A DNA stretch of 64,000 nt from Pyronema omphalodes. Taxonomy: Eukaryota; Ascomycota; Pezizomycetes; Pezizales; Pyronemataceae. Shown here one piece after another: positions 35,669 through 47,401 of this stretch; positions within the stretch are counted from its first letter, which is position 1, and each line of letters begins with the position of its first letter. Made by a program: the position numbers and the translations under genes. The notes below the pieces were generated by a model that was given only the letters and a program-made list of their open reading frames with translations, had not been told where the DNA came from and did no database searches. The stretch covers positions 248,001 to 312,000 of the forward strand of contig JAJJXM010000006.1 of the NCBI GenBank assembly GCA_024516155.1. The letters are read 5' to 3'.

Positions 35669-37617
35669 AGGCTGGGATGTGGTTGTGGAAAATGGGTAGG
35701 ATAGATCGTTGCAATGCTTGACCAACGTTTGGCAACGGTTAGGTAAATGGAGGTGTGGTGTGACCAACATTAAATGCGTGGGTGATTGAAGGTGATTGAG
35801 TGAAGGCTTGGTTTTATTCCATTTACGAATTATTTTTTTTCCTGGGTGGCTATCTGAAATTTGTCGTGCTTTTGTTTTTGCTACTAAATTTGTACCTGCC
35901 CTCGATAATTTGGACTGTTGCTGCTTTCTTTTTGCTTTTCATTTATCCTCTCCTCACAATCTGGGAGTCTTTTTTTTACCCTTCATTCTTATTCATTTAT
36001 ACTTTTTTTTTTGAAGGATAGTTTTGATGGTGGTTATTTTAACGTTTCACAATTATTGTTTCCCGCTGTTGTTATTAAGTCTTTGTGTCTTTGTGTCTTT
36101 GTGTCTTTGTACCATTCACTGTGGTACGCTTTAGCTTTCCTGTCCCCGATACGATTGATTAACCGCTGGATGGGTTTTCTTTTCTTTTCTTACCTCTTTT
36201 CCCTTCATTTTTTTTTCCCTTCCTTCATTTCTTTTTTGTGCTGTTTGAAACTTGAATTGGATTTTTTTATTATTATAAGTATCGCTTTGGGATGGGATGG
36301 GAATGGTGTTTTTTTTTTTTTTCCTTCTTTTTTTATTGATTTGTTTTTGTTTTTTGTTTTTCGTTTTTATTGATTTGTTTTGTTGATTCGTTTTATTGAT
36401 TTGTGTTTTACTGAATTGCTTTTTTATTGATTTGTTTTTTTTTTGTTAACTCGTTTTGTGAATTGGTTGAAATTGAAATTGAAAGTCTTTTTATTCTTCT
36501 TATTCCTCTTCCTCTTCTTCTACTTCTACTTCTTCTTCTTCTTCCTGTTTTTGCTGCTTCTACTTCAGCTTCTTCAGCTTCTTCTTCTTCTTCTTTTATT
36601 CGTTGATGGATACCTGTTATCAACTAGCGTTTTTTTATCTACTATCGTGGGAATTGTTCATGTGGCTGGCTGGCTGTGTTTGGGCTGTTGTGAAGAGGTT
36701 TTGAAGAGGTGTTAGTTGGACTCGGTGTTGGACTCGGTGTTGAAGAAGGGTCGGTGGAGTCAGTGGAGTCGGTGTTGAAGAAGGGTTAGTGGAGTCGGTG
36801 TCGGTGCTGTTGGAGTCAGTGGAATCGGTGGTGTCGGTGGTGTCAGTGGTGTCAGTGGAGTCAGTGGAGTCAGTGGTGTCGGTGGTGTCGGTGTCGGTGT
36901 TGAAGAGGTGATAAGGAGATTGAGAACACATGAAGAGAGAAGAAAGAGAACATGAAGGGCAGTATATGGAAGTGGATCATCAGAGAATCGGGGAAGTCGA
37001 TAATCGGGGAAGTGGAGAAAAAAATATGACGGGGAAGGTTTTGTGGTTTGATAGTTTCGTGTTTTGTGGTTTTGTGGTTTTGCGGTTTTGTGGTTTTGTA
37101 GTTTTGTGGTTATTTTATTTTATTTTGAGGTTTATTTTATTGCTGTTTTGAAGTTTTGAAGTTTTGAATTGGATTTGATTTGAATTTGACTGAAGTTTTT
37201 TTGAAAAATGTTTTGGATTGAATTTGGATTGAATTTGATTGGAATTTGATTTGATTGAAGTTTTTTTGAAAAATGTTTTGGATTGGATTGAATTGAATTG
37301 GATCTACTTACAGCTTTATTACTTGATTACTTTGGAAGTACAATGATACGTGGGCTTTTTTTAGCTACCCATCTATGTAGTATCATATCGAAAGAATTTG
37401 AATCCCTTATTTCCATTTTATGCTTCCTACTTTCTCCTTGCCTGTTTGCCTGTTGTTTCTTTTTAGCTTCGTTTTTATTGACTACATTTGGCTACGTTTT
37501 TATTGACTACATTTAGCTACGTTTTTATTAGCTGCGGCTACGTTTTTTCTGGCTACGTTTTCCTTGGCTAAATTTATGTACATTTATCTACATTTTTTAC
37601 CTACATTTTTTGCCCTC
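35669..37617 (+). other. T-rich 3' flank of RSC7 gene
   Basis: Plus-strand T-rich DNA with TTTGTGTC repeats (36079-36110), poly-T runs (36309-36322) and TTCTTC runs (36495-36600). Imperfect 9-bp GTCRGTGGW repeats follow (about 36720-36900) and, on minus, make a Thr/Asp-rich ORF. GGTTTTGTGGTTTTG repeats lie at 37060-37110, and a duplicated TTGATTGAAGTTTTTTTGAA block at about 37190-37280. No gene was recognised. Confidence 0.6.
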
Positions 37618-38110
37618 TTATCCTTCTTTACCTTCTTTACCCTCTTTACCTTCTTTACCTTCTTTACCTTCTTTACCTTCTTTACCTTCTTTACCTTCTT
37701 TACCTTCTTTACCTTCTTTACCTTCTTTACCTTCTTTACCTTCTTTACCTTCTTTACCTTCTTTACCTTCTTTACCTTCTTTACCTTCTTTACCTTCTTT
37801 ACCTTCTTTACCTTCTTTACCTTCTTTACCTTCTTTACCTTCTTTACCTTCTTTACCTTCTTTACCTTCTTTACCTTCTTTACCTTCTTTACCTTCTTTA
37901 CCTTCTTTACCTTCTTTACCTTCTTTACCTTCTTTACCTTCTTTACCTTCTTTACCTTCTTTACCTTCTTTACCTTCTTTACCTTCTTTACCTTCTTTAC
38001 CTTCTTTACCTTCTTTACCTTCTTTACCTTCTTTACCTTCTTATCCTTCTTTACCTTCTTTGCCTTCTTTACCTTCTTTACCTTCTTTACCTTCTTTACC
38101 TTCTTTTATC
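37618..38110. repeat. 9-bp minisatellite TTCTTTACC, about 54 copies
   Basis: An almost perfect array of TTCTTTACC over about 490 bp, with single-base variants at both ends (CTCTTTACC, TTCTTATCC, TTCTTTGCC). Because 9 is a multiple of 3, several frames stay open and give long FFT or SLP repeat ORFs. These are artefacts. Confidence 0.97.
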
Positions 38111-38227
38111 TTCTTTTACTATCGAGCGAGGCCTTGATAGCAAGATGAATCTAATCAAGACCTTAGATACATAGTGGCCGTATTATGTATTATGTATATG
38201 AACCTTTCAACCTGTGGCTTTAGATTG

Positions 38228-38447
38228 TGGTTTGGGATGGATTGTGGATTGTGGACTGTGGACTGTGGACTGTGGACTGTGGATTGTGGATTGTGGATTG
38301 TGGATTGTGGATTGTGGATTGTGGATTGTGGATTGTGGATTGTGGATTGTGGATTGTGGACTGTGGACTGTGGATTGTGGATTGTGGATTGTGGATTGTG
38401 GATTGTGGATTGTGGACTGTGGACTGTGGACTGTGGACTGTGGACTA
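38228..38447. repeat. 7-bp minisatellite TGTGGAY, about 30 copies
   Basis: Tandem TGTGGAT and TGTGGAC units. The T and C variants occur in blocks (C block, T block, C, T, C block), a pattern expected from repeated segment duplication. All frames are open, so several overlapping ORFs are artefacts. Confidence 0.95.
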
Positions 38448-38729
38448 TGACTAAAATCCCCCCACTGATCCAAGTCAAAGTCATTTATGTCATCCAAGTC
38501 AAAGTGACCAAACTCGAAACTCGAAAAAACTCTCTATGAACCGTAAACTATAAACTCTAAACTGTAAACTGTAAAAAAGCATTTCATCCGCAGCCCGCTT
38601 CAGCTTACAACGCTTGAAACTTCTCTTACCTTACCTTGTCTTACGTTACCTCGCAGAACAAGTCAAGAAACTCGGAATTGTGACCCTACAGAGGTAAAGT
38701 TAAGAATAAAGTAGAGGATTTTTGTGGGA

Positions 38730-38762
38730 TTGGGGTTGGGGTTGGGGTTGGGGTTGGGGTTG
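38730..38762. repeat. (GGGGTT)n, five to six copies
   Basis: A short G-rich hexamer array on the plus strand (TTGGGG units). It has G-quadruplex potential. It is not the expected fungal telomere repeat (TTAGGG), and there is no sign of a chromosome end here. Confidence 0.9.
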
Positions 38763-39162
38763 GAATTGGAATATGGGAATGATGATACTTGGTAGATAGA
38801 TAGTTGGTTTGCTAGATAGGTTATGTAGTTGGTTGCCCTGTAGTACATGCTCCCCATACAAATTGTATATATTGTAATCATTCCCACCAAAAGTTTTGTG
38901 CAACCGGAGGGGCCATGTCGGGCTTGTACCATCAACGTTATAAAGTCTGAACTTGAAATTCCCTTTGACATAAAAGAGGCAGTGTTATGAGAATTGATGC
39001 GATGACATAATTTCAATTTTCAACGGCCGTTGCAAGAGAATCAGCCCACAATTGACCGAAAATACAATCATGTAGAACTGATGAAAACAAAATTTGTAGT
39101 ATCCTATGCTCCTCTACTCCACGTTTTTATTCGGCAAGAACTGATAAATCGACATTAATATC

Positions 39163-39800
39163 CTAAATTTTTTTTTCCAAGACGGAAATACCAATTCTAG
39201 GTTTATCTCGCTGCATTTCATGAAGTTCATCGTCTGTATACTGATCGAGGGCGGGAAGATTTTTGTTCGTCTACTGCTTCACGGGTGCATTCGGTAATTT
39301 CGTTGAGTCTCAGCTTGGATAATTTTGCCTGCTACCGTCGCACTTAGTGTTGGTTCTTTAACAACAGTTTTTGGGGGTTTCCGGGCTTGATTTTCATTTC
39401 GATTTCGGGAGTTTGGTTCATCACATTTTTCGTCAATGTGCTTTTTGGCTTCGATAAGTTCGTCCTTCTTTTGTTCAAGGAAATATTTTGCAAGTTAGTT
39501 ACTATGTCATTTTGTTTTCTATAGTGTATGGAACCTACAACTTCGGCTTCTTCTGCCTAACTCTGCTTTTCACATGCTCCCTTATCAAGCTTTTTGATAT
39601 TTTACAGAAGTCCCTGAGGCTCGGTATCATTGATGGCAAACTCATCCTCGGCAGCTTTAAAAACCTTCTCTGCTTCCTTCAGCTGTTTTTCTGCCCTGGA
39701 TCTGTTCAAATCCGCTTTAAAAACCTGCTCACACAGTATGTCAAGCTGCGTCTTAATCAAACCTCAGTTGCTTACCTTCCTCTATTCTAGAATGGACTTC
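39163..39800 (-). pseudogene. Relic of a Lys/Glu-rich, probably coiled-coil protein
   Basis: Clear protein-like runs lie on the minus strand in shifting frames. From high to low coordinates they are: QLDILCEQVFKADLNRSR followed by AEKQLKEAEKVFKAAEDEFA and a TAA; KKLDKGACEKQS, then TAG, then AEEAEVV; FLEQKKDELIEAKKHIDEKC; KPPKTVVKEPTLSATVAGKI; LRLNEITECTREAVDEQK; and finally LPALDQYTDDELHEMQRDKP with RIGISVLEKKI before TAG at 39163-39165. The heptad-like Lys/Glu pattern suggests a coiled coil. At least two stops and two frame changes indicate a pseudogene. Introns could account for some breaks but not for one-base shifts inside conserved-looking runs. The family was not recognised. Confidence 0.45.
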
Positions 39801-40628
39801 AACACCACTCAATCAACGTGCCGTATGATAATAAAAAACACCATCTTGCCGGAAAACCTGTGCATAAGTGTTGTTGGAGCACGAATTCATCTTAATGGGA
39901 GATTAACGAAAACCAAAAACGATAATAATTATGTCAATAAGACATAATGTAAAATAGTTCAGCTCTAGGCCAAAAACAAAAACAGTGCGTAAACGATGAT
40001 TTTCCAGTGCATGAAGGGGTGTTACGAAATGCAAAATTTTGAGTAAACAGTGATAAAAGAGGTTGTAAACATGAAATAAATGGTGCGTAAATTTGGTGCT
40101 TGAAATAGTCCATTATATGCAGGATCTGGCATAAAAGTTATAACGATTTCATGTACCACAGGGTTGGTTAGGTGGTGTAAAGGTGTAGATGGTAGTGGTG
40201 GTGGTATTCATAATCTCTCATAAATCATCTCTATACATCATACATCATGCATCATACATCCTACAATATCCCACATACCGCACCACTAACCCACTTCTTT
40301 CAGCTCTGGAAATTATCTCTTCACCGGCCATGCGTGGGAAAAGCAATATAACAGTCTTTATCCCTCCTTGCTTATCTAAGCCTTCAAGGGGTAATAAGTA
40401 TTCAAGCTCACTTATTTTGCGTAATGCGTTTGAGAGTGCTTAGTGAACTACAAATTGATAATACGTGAGGACATTTGAATTTTGGTCTTGGAAGTTGGGT
40501 TTTTGAAATCTGATATCTGTAGAGTTTCTATATCATTGTATTTTATTTTTCAGTAATATCACTGCTTTCTGGGACGCAATATTTGTGTTTTGAATTTGAA
40601 TTTCTGATGTAATGGTTAACGTTGAGCA
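39801..40628. other. Intergenic, no gene recognised
   Basis: AT-rich sequence between a gene relic and the 3' end of gene B. It contains short CATCATACATC repeats near 40230-40262. Nothing else can be supported. Confidence 0.5.
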
Positions 40629-42089
40629 TCACCTTGCAAGCCTGTTTCGAGAGAATGCTCTGCCCATTCCTTGAAAGAGACCAGTTGCCAACCCTGAACG
40701 AAGGACCTTCACCATTTGCCAACGCCTAACACGGTCTAACTCTTTGTTATCTGCATCGGTGATTTCTAAAAGCCCTCGAGACATAGCGGAGTTGTAACCC
40801 TTCACATATCTGGTGTCCACATTATCGAACCATTTGCAGCATTTCCTACTGTTATGGGAGTTAGTACATGTTTCCAACTTTCCATGTGGTGATGTGCATA
40901 AATATTTCTTAATATATTTTGGTGCCAAGCATCCTAAACCAATAATAGCTCTGCCTGATGTTTCGATCAAGCTAGTCATCGGCTAATAGCTATGACAGTG
41001 CATCGAGAAAGTCTATCATCCGTTGGTGCTTGGCGATACTTTGGTGCTGTCGATTGTGTTTTCCAAAAGCAAAAAAATGAAAGTTGGGATTACGTACCAT
41101 CTAATGCGGGCAGCTGGTGCTAGATTTCTATAGTCCGTTTGTGGGGCATTGCAGGCAGGGCAATAAATCGTGTCTTCTGATGCGGAGGGTGACACTGACA
41201 CTTTCTTTCTCAACGCCATAGAGATAAACATCCCCGGGCTCCGGACGCTTTCCCAATCATTCTGCTCAACTGTTTCACCATTTTTGTTCTCGTTCAATAT
41301 GCTGAATGCCTTTGTGACAACAAACTTATGTTCCGGATCGTTCTCGAAGCACATTATGATGAGTTTTTGAAGTTTCTGTTAATTGTTTCAGCATACATCG
41401 ATTACTCGAATCATGAATTGTTACTTACGTCCCACGTGTCGCACAACGTGTAATCAAATACGAAATTCCGTTCTAGTGCATCCATAAACTTAATGGGCGA
41501 ATAGTCTGGGTTCCATGTGACAAGGGATGGTGGGACGCTGTTTTTCTCCATCCGTATTAACGCTTCGCTCATCACCTCAGTTCTCTTGTCGAGGCGACTA
41601 GTTATTTGCCTAACGATTGTAAGAGATGAATTCATGGTAATCATGCTGTAACACTCACATATTACTATGGTCCAGTAAAAGCTGAATTGCATCGATATGT
41701 TTCGCGATGTCGTTGAAAAATTCTCTAGCACCCGACTTTGTTGTGTTCCATTTCAACTTGAGACAAAAATGCTTCATTTTCTTCCGTGCTCCAACTGCTG
41801 GGGAAAGCATCTCTTCGTATTTCTGTGTCATATCATCGAACGCTTTCAGAGCCCGAAAGCAGGAATCAAGATGGTTGTTGATGGTGTTTGAAAGCGAAGC
41901 TGGGAAACATTCGGGATCAAATTTTAGGTTATTTTGTGCCTGCGCGAGGGTAATGCCAACCGACTGCCGCATCATTTTAAGAGATTGGTAGTCTGCTTTT
42001 GATCCAGTTCTGTCCTGAAAAGAGTTGTAAGCACGAACGGCGAGAGTGCTGACGGCGAGAAAATCGCCAATACCGAAACCAAAAGACAT
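40629..42089 (-). CDS. Gene B: inverted paralogue of gene A (ubiquitin-like domain, CxxC/CxxC)
   Basis: Four exons, 42089-41659, 41609-41429, 41375-41098 and 40848-40629, give 369 aa. Exons 1-3 have exactly the lengths of those of gene A (431, 181, 278 bp) with the same phases and intron positions, so both come from one duplication. The N-terminal fungal domain starts MSFGFGIGDFLAVSTLAVRA. The ubiquitin-like part has PIKFMDALERNFVFDYTLCD. The CxxC pair is C276-P-A-C279 and C297-R-K-C300. The last exon diverges: it keeps ITDADNKELDRVRRWQMVK but ends sooner, with RNRLAR, and lacks the longer basic tail of gene A. The frame is also open for 74 codons upstream of the chosen Met, but MSFG is the start shared with gene A. 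Function unknown; it is probably an intact gene. Confidence 0.85.
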
Positions 42090-42301
42090 TATGATAAGCT
42101 TAGATCGTTGTGGGGAGAGAGAGAGGGATCTAGACGAACAGGTCGAATCGCTTCTGGGGGTTATGAAGGTATTACTCCGAGCCTGAATTCCTGGGGACGA
42201 CGTGGTAAATATACCGCTGTAGACACGCCAAAATCTATTCATACCTTTACGGATTAGTGTTCGACAGAGCTTGATCAGACCGTGGGACACTTGGTTGGTG
42301 T

Positions 42302-42495
42302 AGCTTCGCACATAAATTTTATTTGATTTGGTTCTAATTGAGGCCTTTGTGGGTCAATAAAAATTCCGATCCGGTCCTCACGGTCAAAGACACCCCAACA
42401 GCTTCGCAAATTTTGATGTGATTTGATTTTACGGTACGAAAGAAGCCAAAAGTCCTTTTCCTACCTGATGGGACGCCCCAAAAAGCTTCGCAAAT
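42302..42495 (-). mobile_element. Two tiny LINE 3'-end insertions with 12-bp target duplications
   Basis: Upstream of gene B the motif AGCTTCGCAAAT occurs three times (42302-42313 as a variant, 42400-42411, 42484-42495). Between the copies lie bodies of 86 bp and 72 bp. Read on the minus strand, both bodies begin TTGGGGYGTC and end in AATCAAATC-type tails. The larger resembles the last 100 bp of the Tad-like LINE at 47545-48196 (GAGGAC, then AGGCCT, then AATCAAAT). Gene A has the same flanks around a single GCGAAGCT, so it represents the empty site. Each body looks like a very short retrotransposed LINE end with its own target duplication. Confidence 0.62.
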
Positions 42496-42600
42496 GTCCA
42501 ATTGCTATTCTCTGATACCGAGCGCCGGGTGATGTCTCATGAGTGTGTGTTGTCATGCAACTCCAAGCTTATCTTGCCATCCATTCGCGCGGTTTGATTG

Positions 42601-44750
42601 TCTCAACTCAACCAAATTATACGATCTTTTACTTGTAGAATCCCCCTCTTTGTGCTTCATGAAGCCAGGAGATTGGCGCTGACGTGTTGGATTATCGTTG
42701 TTGTTCAGTGGTTGGTACCTACTAGAAGCTTTGTAGACTTGCAGTTGCAGCATCTAGTACATTTGAGCCCAAGAAACCACAATTTTTGTGATAAGGGACA
42801 TCTTAAATGTACCGCCCGCAAAGATAATTATCCTACGATATGCCTCGTGCATTTACTCAAAAAACACTACGCCAATAGTAAAGCCGTAAGCGTAGAATCA
42901 ACCCATCCACGCGAAAAGTGATATTACGCCAACGAAAATGAATGTGAGAAAGTTTAGGTGTGCACATAGGTGGTAAAAACCCTGGTAATTTTGGGGGGCA
43001 GCAAAAGGTGGATGTTTCACGCCAAGATGCACTATCAAATCACTATTGATTGGCTGCATACACTGGCTAAGCGGCATCAGTTGTGTGGTTACTGTGGTGA
43101 GGAACACCGTCGCAAGTAAGAAAAAAGTTTTCAGGCACCCAGTATCACTCTTGCTTATTTGATCCCTAGCGTCATCCTTATCATAGCGATAGAAAAAGCG
43201 TAGATATCGTACGTAGTTTACAGGCACATTCAAGGTATGCGCACCATACAGATGATGACACAATAGCAGCCATGGAGTCTGTAACTTCATAGATAGATAG
43301 TTCGAGGCTTCGCATGTTCAAGAAATTCCAATCAAAAATCGAGGATTTACAGAAAAAAACGAGCGGTGGATGATGTCCTGGTAAGCGGTGGAGAACTTAC
43401 GGCTATAGCTCTCGCTATTGCGTTTTACAGTAAAATGCAGTCCTAAGCGGTCATTCTGAAGGTTTACTTCTAAAATTACATGTTCAATCTGGTCAAGAAC
43501 GCACTCCATTCAAGTAGAGAAGTCTAAACAATCTATGGTCCTATTATCCTGTAAAACGTAATAGAAGAATTGTCGCTATAGCATTCCATAGCCGTGCGAA
43601 AAGTCTTCCATTGTAGGCCATATTCACCGACCAAAGTAGTGAACAAGATCACCCCCCGCTTCTCATAGGCTCTAAATCGGGGGTGCATCTATAGAGTGCT
43701 AGATGAATCAATTGTAACTTATCAGCTCAGCGCTTACTCATCTCCCTTGTCCACTACGATTCAATCTTTCTTTTCGACCACCGCCACAAGTTAAATCAAA
43801 TGCCATATACCTATTGAGACTTGAATTCAAGTGGCTATTTATGTTTTCTGGGGGCAACGTTGATGAGTTATTTATAAGAGACTACTTGCGCGCGAGCAGC
43901 CCGCGCAAACGTTTTGAATACCCAGCTCTCCAGAGCGCGCCGCGGTCTATCCAAGATGGAGGACCGGATGGGGCCACTGTGGTCGTCCGGTCCCGTCTGC
44001 AAAACAGGACTGTGGGTGACGGCAGGACCATGTGGTCACTGAGTAAGCTAGTTTCCCAGTGGCGGTTGGGTATGAGTTTGCCATGACGTTATGGCACTGT
44101 AGCAGGTGGACCCATCATGCCCCACTTGAGTCAAAACTTAAACTGTATTACCCCACCGAAAGTGTACGCTCTACCTTAAAACAGTTTGGCTGCCTGTAAT
44201 AGTTTGATATCACTCATGTTGCTTGGAAAAGTACGGTTCCAGTATAAATATTCCGTCTATCTAGTTCTCTTTACATTCCATATTTCACTTTCAAGAATAA
44301 CCTATGGTCGGCTTTTACCAGTGCAATGCATTTGAATTTTCTGAGCAAAATATTATAAGCCGTAGTAAAAAACGGTCGCTTGCGAGTGACCCCCCGTGAC
44401 TCAGGTCGCGGTCACCCATAGTCACCTGTGGTCCGTCCGGCCCGTGGTGCCTCAAAGGCTGCCAGTCTTGGTCCTACTCCAAGACCGGACCGAACGTACC
44501 ATAGCGAGCTCTATCGCACCCCTCATTCACCATCATAACCACAGATGAATCATGTTATTACAGTAAAAAACTTGAATTAAAGTCCTACAAGTTGAATTTT
44601 AAAACGCAATCAAGGTTTCTTTCATGTGTAGTGGTATAATGATTGATTGTTTTACAAACGACTGTATGATGCACTACCGGACATCTAGTGAGGGCCTCTT
44701 TCAAGCCTTTAGAAGCATAACTATTGCTTTCTTTATTTTCTCATTCATGC
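42601..44750. other. Intergenic with weak ORFs only
   Basis: A 130-codon minus ORF (42898-43290) contains two hydrophobic stretches (FFLLATVFLTTV and LNFLTFIFVGVISLF) but matches no family I recognise. A 63-codon minus ORF (43318-43509) lies upstream of it. The GC-richer patches at 43890-44060 and 44380-44520, with repeated GGTCCGTCCGG/GGACCGGA words, differ from the surroundings and may be fragments of an old repeat. None can be supported as a gene. Confidence 0.4.
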
Positions 44751-44751
44751 C

Positions 44752-44793
<42 letters not shown>
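44752..44793. repeat. Poly-C run, about 36 bases
   Basis: A nearly uninterrupted C tract. An ORF passing through it has a proline run that is only the repeat. Confidence 0.95.
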
Positions 44794-44795
<2 letters not shown>

Positions 44796-46820
44796 TTATG
44801 ACACAGCCCTGGTTTATTAAATACAATTAATTAGATTTCAATCCAAGATTAAGGCTACTTGTGAAACGCCACAGAGCGGTCGTAGTGGTTTGTAGAGTGG
44901 CCCTCTAGCATGGTATTTCCCATTCGCAGTCCATCCCGCGTCGTTATGACTTATGTCCTAGAGTCCTGTTTTCTGGGGGTCCACCTGGCCAGGCTATTTC
45001 CTATTTACTGCCCGATTTCATCCTCCCTTTTCCGTCCATTTAACCCTTTTTCACCTTTATTTCCTCCACGAAGTAAAAACAGGACAAAAGAAAAGTTAAC
45101 TGCTGGTGAGTCGCCGCTACTCTCGCTCTCCTGTCCTCACTCTCCTTCACTTCCCTCCATGCCAGCCTCTTTGCTACTAGTAACCTTTAGACCTGCTCTG
45201 CCCCTCTTCTCAGCCCTTCTAGTTACCCTCCTCGATTCTTTCCTCCTAGCCTAAAGTTCTTTTCCTGTGAAGCAGAGCTATCAGGGAGAATGTCTGGTGT
45301 TGCTCTGATTGAGGTATTTGCAGAGAGGTTAGGGGACACGGGATCCTAAGGGCATCATTAGGGTGTAAGCGTGACTATTTACCTGGCGTAAGGTTCAAGT
45401 AAAGCATTTGTTGAATAAGTAAAGCTGCATTGAACACCCCTGATTCGAAGGCATTGTACACGTGCACTTGTAGTAGAGTAATACTTAGGTCATGAAAAAA
45501 CAACTTTAGACCACCAATTTACAGCTGCACATGGTCTCAAAAATTGTTATGAACGGAATGGATTCAAATGCAAGTGATATTGTATGACCGGAGATTACTC
45601 TTCAAAACATCCTCCAGATTTTTTCCCTTGCAGTGAGAATTATACTGCTTTTCTGTATACATTCTCTGGATCATTCATCAGTCCAGTGATATATGCCATC
45701 ATCTACCGCTTACGAAGAATTGCAAAAGGACGTCTAATCTAACTGACAAAATCCAGCACATCCTCAGGCACTGGGAAACCGTACTTAAAGTCCGTCCTAG
45801 TGCTCTATCCACGTTCTATAGAAAATCATTTTTTGTGGTGAAATAGATTCTCCCGTCCACTGCTATAGAGCGATGGGAAGTCCTCCACACGGATTTATAA
45901 GATGGACAGTTCTAAATGGATTTATGAGATTGATAATTCAGGCTAAATAAATAGAATAAATAAATAAACTATACCCCGCAGCTCAGTCTAATCCAATCCA
46001 TCTCTTCTCTCTACCATTTCATTCCTTCATCAAACATATCTGATCTCTACTAGTAGCCTCATATTGTATACTATCTTCTACATCATGCTAAAAATGATAC
46101 TAATGAATCATCATTATATCACGCATACTAGACATACTACGCAGAGCTGGCACTTACCGAATCAGTAACATATATCAGTGACCGGGTCAATGACCGGATC
46201 AGAGAGGTCGCAAGTCACGTGTGCGTGTGATGACTCATGACGCCGCCATGGCGACGGCTGTCTGCCCCGGGAGTTGACTTCAGTAAACCAGAAAACAGTG
46301 TTCGTGCCTAACTTAAATTCAATACCATATGTTATCTATAAACAAGTATATATATGTTTTTCATTATTCTAGTACATCAGTCAATCCTACATATATTTAC
46401 CGCACTGTCCATTATTCCATCCTCCTTACTCATATTATCCAATTGCCCTGTAACATTCTCGGGATCTAGCATCCGCAACCTCAACCCTAATCCTTTTGAC
46501 CCGTTACTGATCTCCGGTCACTGACCCTGACCTGGTCAGTGCCAGCCCTGAGACATACCATGCATTTTACGCTCCAAAAACCAATCCATCCAAGAAAGAA
46601 ACACGGAAATCATCATCATCATCAACTTATCAGTCCATCATATCTTCCATCTCACATCAACTCCACAGTCTGCCTCAACATCTTCTTCTCCGCTTCCATT
46701 TTCCCAGCTTTATTTATTTCCTCTATTCCATCTATTCTCATATTTTCATTTATTTCATCTATTTTCATACCCAAAATCCAGAAAAAAAAACAAAATATAT
46801 CATCTTCACGACTTTAACTT
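44794..46820. other. Intergenic, no gene recognised
   Basis: AT-rich DNA with pyrimidine-rich stretches (45000-45250, 46640-46790). No homologous coding segment was seen. GTGACCGGGTCAATGACCGG and related GGTCAGTGACC words appear at about 46175-46200 and 46515-46545. Confidence 0.5.
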
Positions 46821-46821
46821 C

Positions 46822-47022
46822 TATTCCTTATATTCCTTCTTATATTCCTTCTTATATTCCTTCTTATATTCCTTCTTAGATTCCTTCTTATATTCCTTCT
46901 TATATTCCTTCTTATATTCCTTCTTATATTCCTTCTTATATTCCTTCTTATATTCCTTCTTATATTCCTTCTTATATTCCTTCTTATATTCCTTCTTATG
47001 TTCCTTCTTATGTTCCTTATCC
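46822..47022. repeat. 12-bp minisatellite TTCTTATATTCC, about 16 copies
   Basis: Tandem TTCTTATATTCC with a few TTCTTAGATTCC and TTCTTATGTTCC variants. The minus-strand Arg/Asn/Ile repeat ORF is an artefact. Confidence 0.95.
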
Positions 47023-47187
47023 TTCCTTTCCCTTCATTTCTCATCCCTACAGAATATCCATCCATAGTCGCAATTAGGCAGAGGTTGTGTTAATGAGGAT
47101 ATCGCCTATTGTCATCACTATCTAAACACCTATAGCAATGAATTATTATTTGATATATTCACCTTATAGACTATATCAATGAATCAA

Positions 47188-47362
47188 TGAATCAAGGAAT
47201 CAAAGAATCAAAGAATCAAAGAATCAAAGAATCAAAGAATCAAAGAATCAAAGAATCAAAGAATCAAAGAATCAAAGAATCAAAGAATCAAAGAATCAAA
47301 GAATCAAAGAATCAAAGAATCAAAGAATCAAAGAATCAACGAATCAACGAATCAACGAATCA
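47188..47362. repeat. 8-bp repeat AAAGAATC, about 18 copies
   Basis: A pure AAAGAATC array, finishing with ACGAATCA variants. A Lys/Glu/Ser/Asn/Gln ORF across it is an artefact. Confidence 0.95.
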
Positions 47363-47401
47363 CGATGATGTATAATATCCCGCAATGACCAGCATACAAG
47401 G

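Noticed and set aside
37564..38148. Long FFT- and SLP-repeat ORFs
   Set aside because: A 9-bp repeat stays in frame; there is no non-repeat coding sequence on either side.
38730..38762. (TTGGGG)n as a telomere
   Set aside because: Five to six units in the middle of a gene-bearing region; the usual fungal telomere is TTAGGG.
42898..43290. 130-codon minus ORF with hydrophobic stretches
   Set aside because: No family recognised and no signal for neighbouring exons; kept only as a note in the intergenic description.
43814..44086. 90-codon plus ORF in a GC-rich patch
   Set aside because: The composition difference suggests an old repeat, and no homologous motif was seen.
46814..47065. Arg/Asn/Ile repeat ORF that could suggest an RNA-binding peptide
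   Set aside because: It is a translation of the 12-bp minisatellite.
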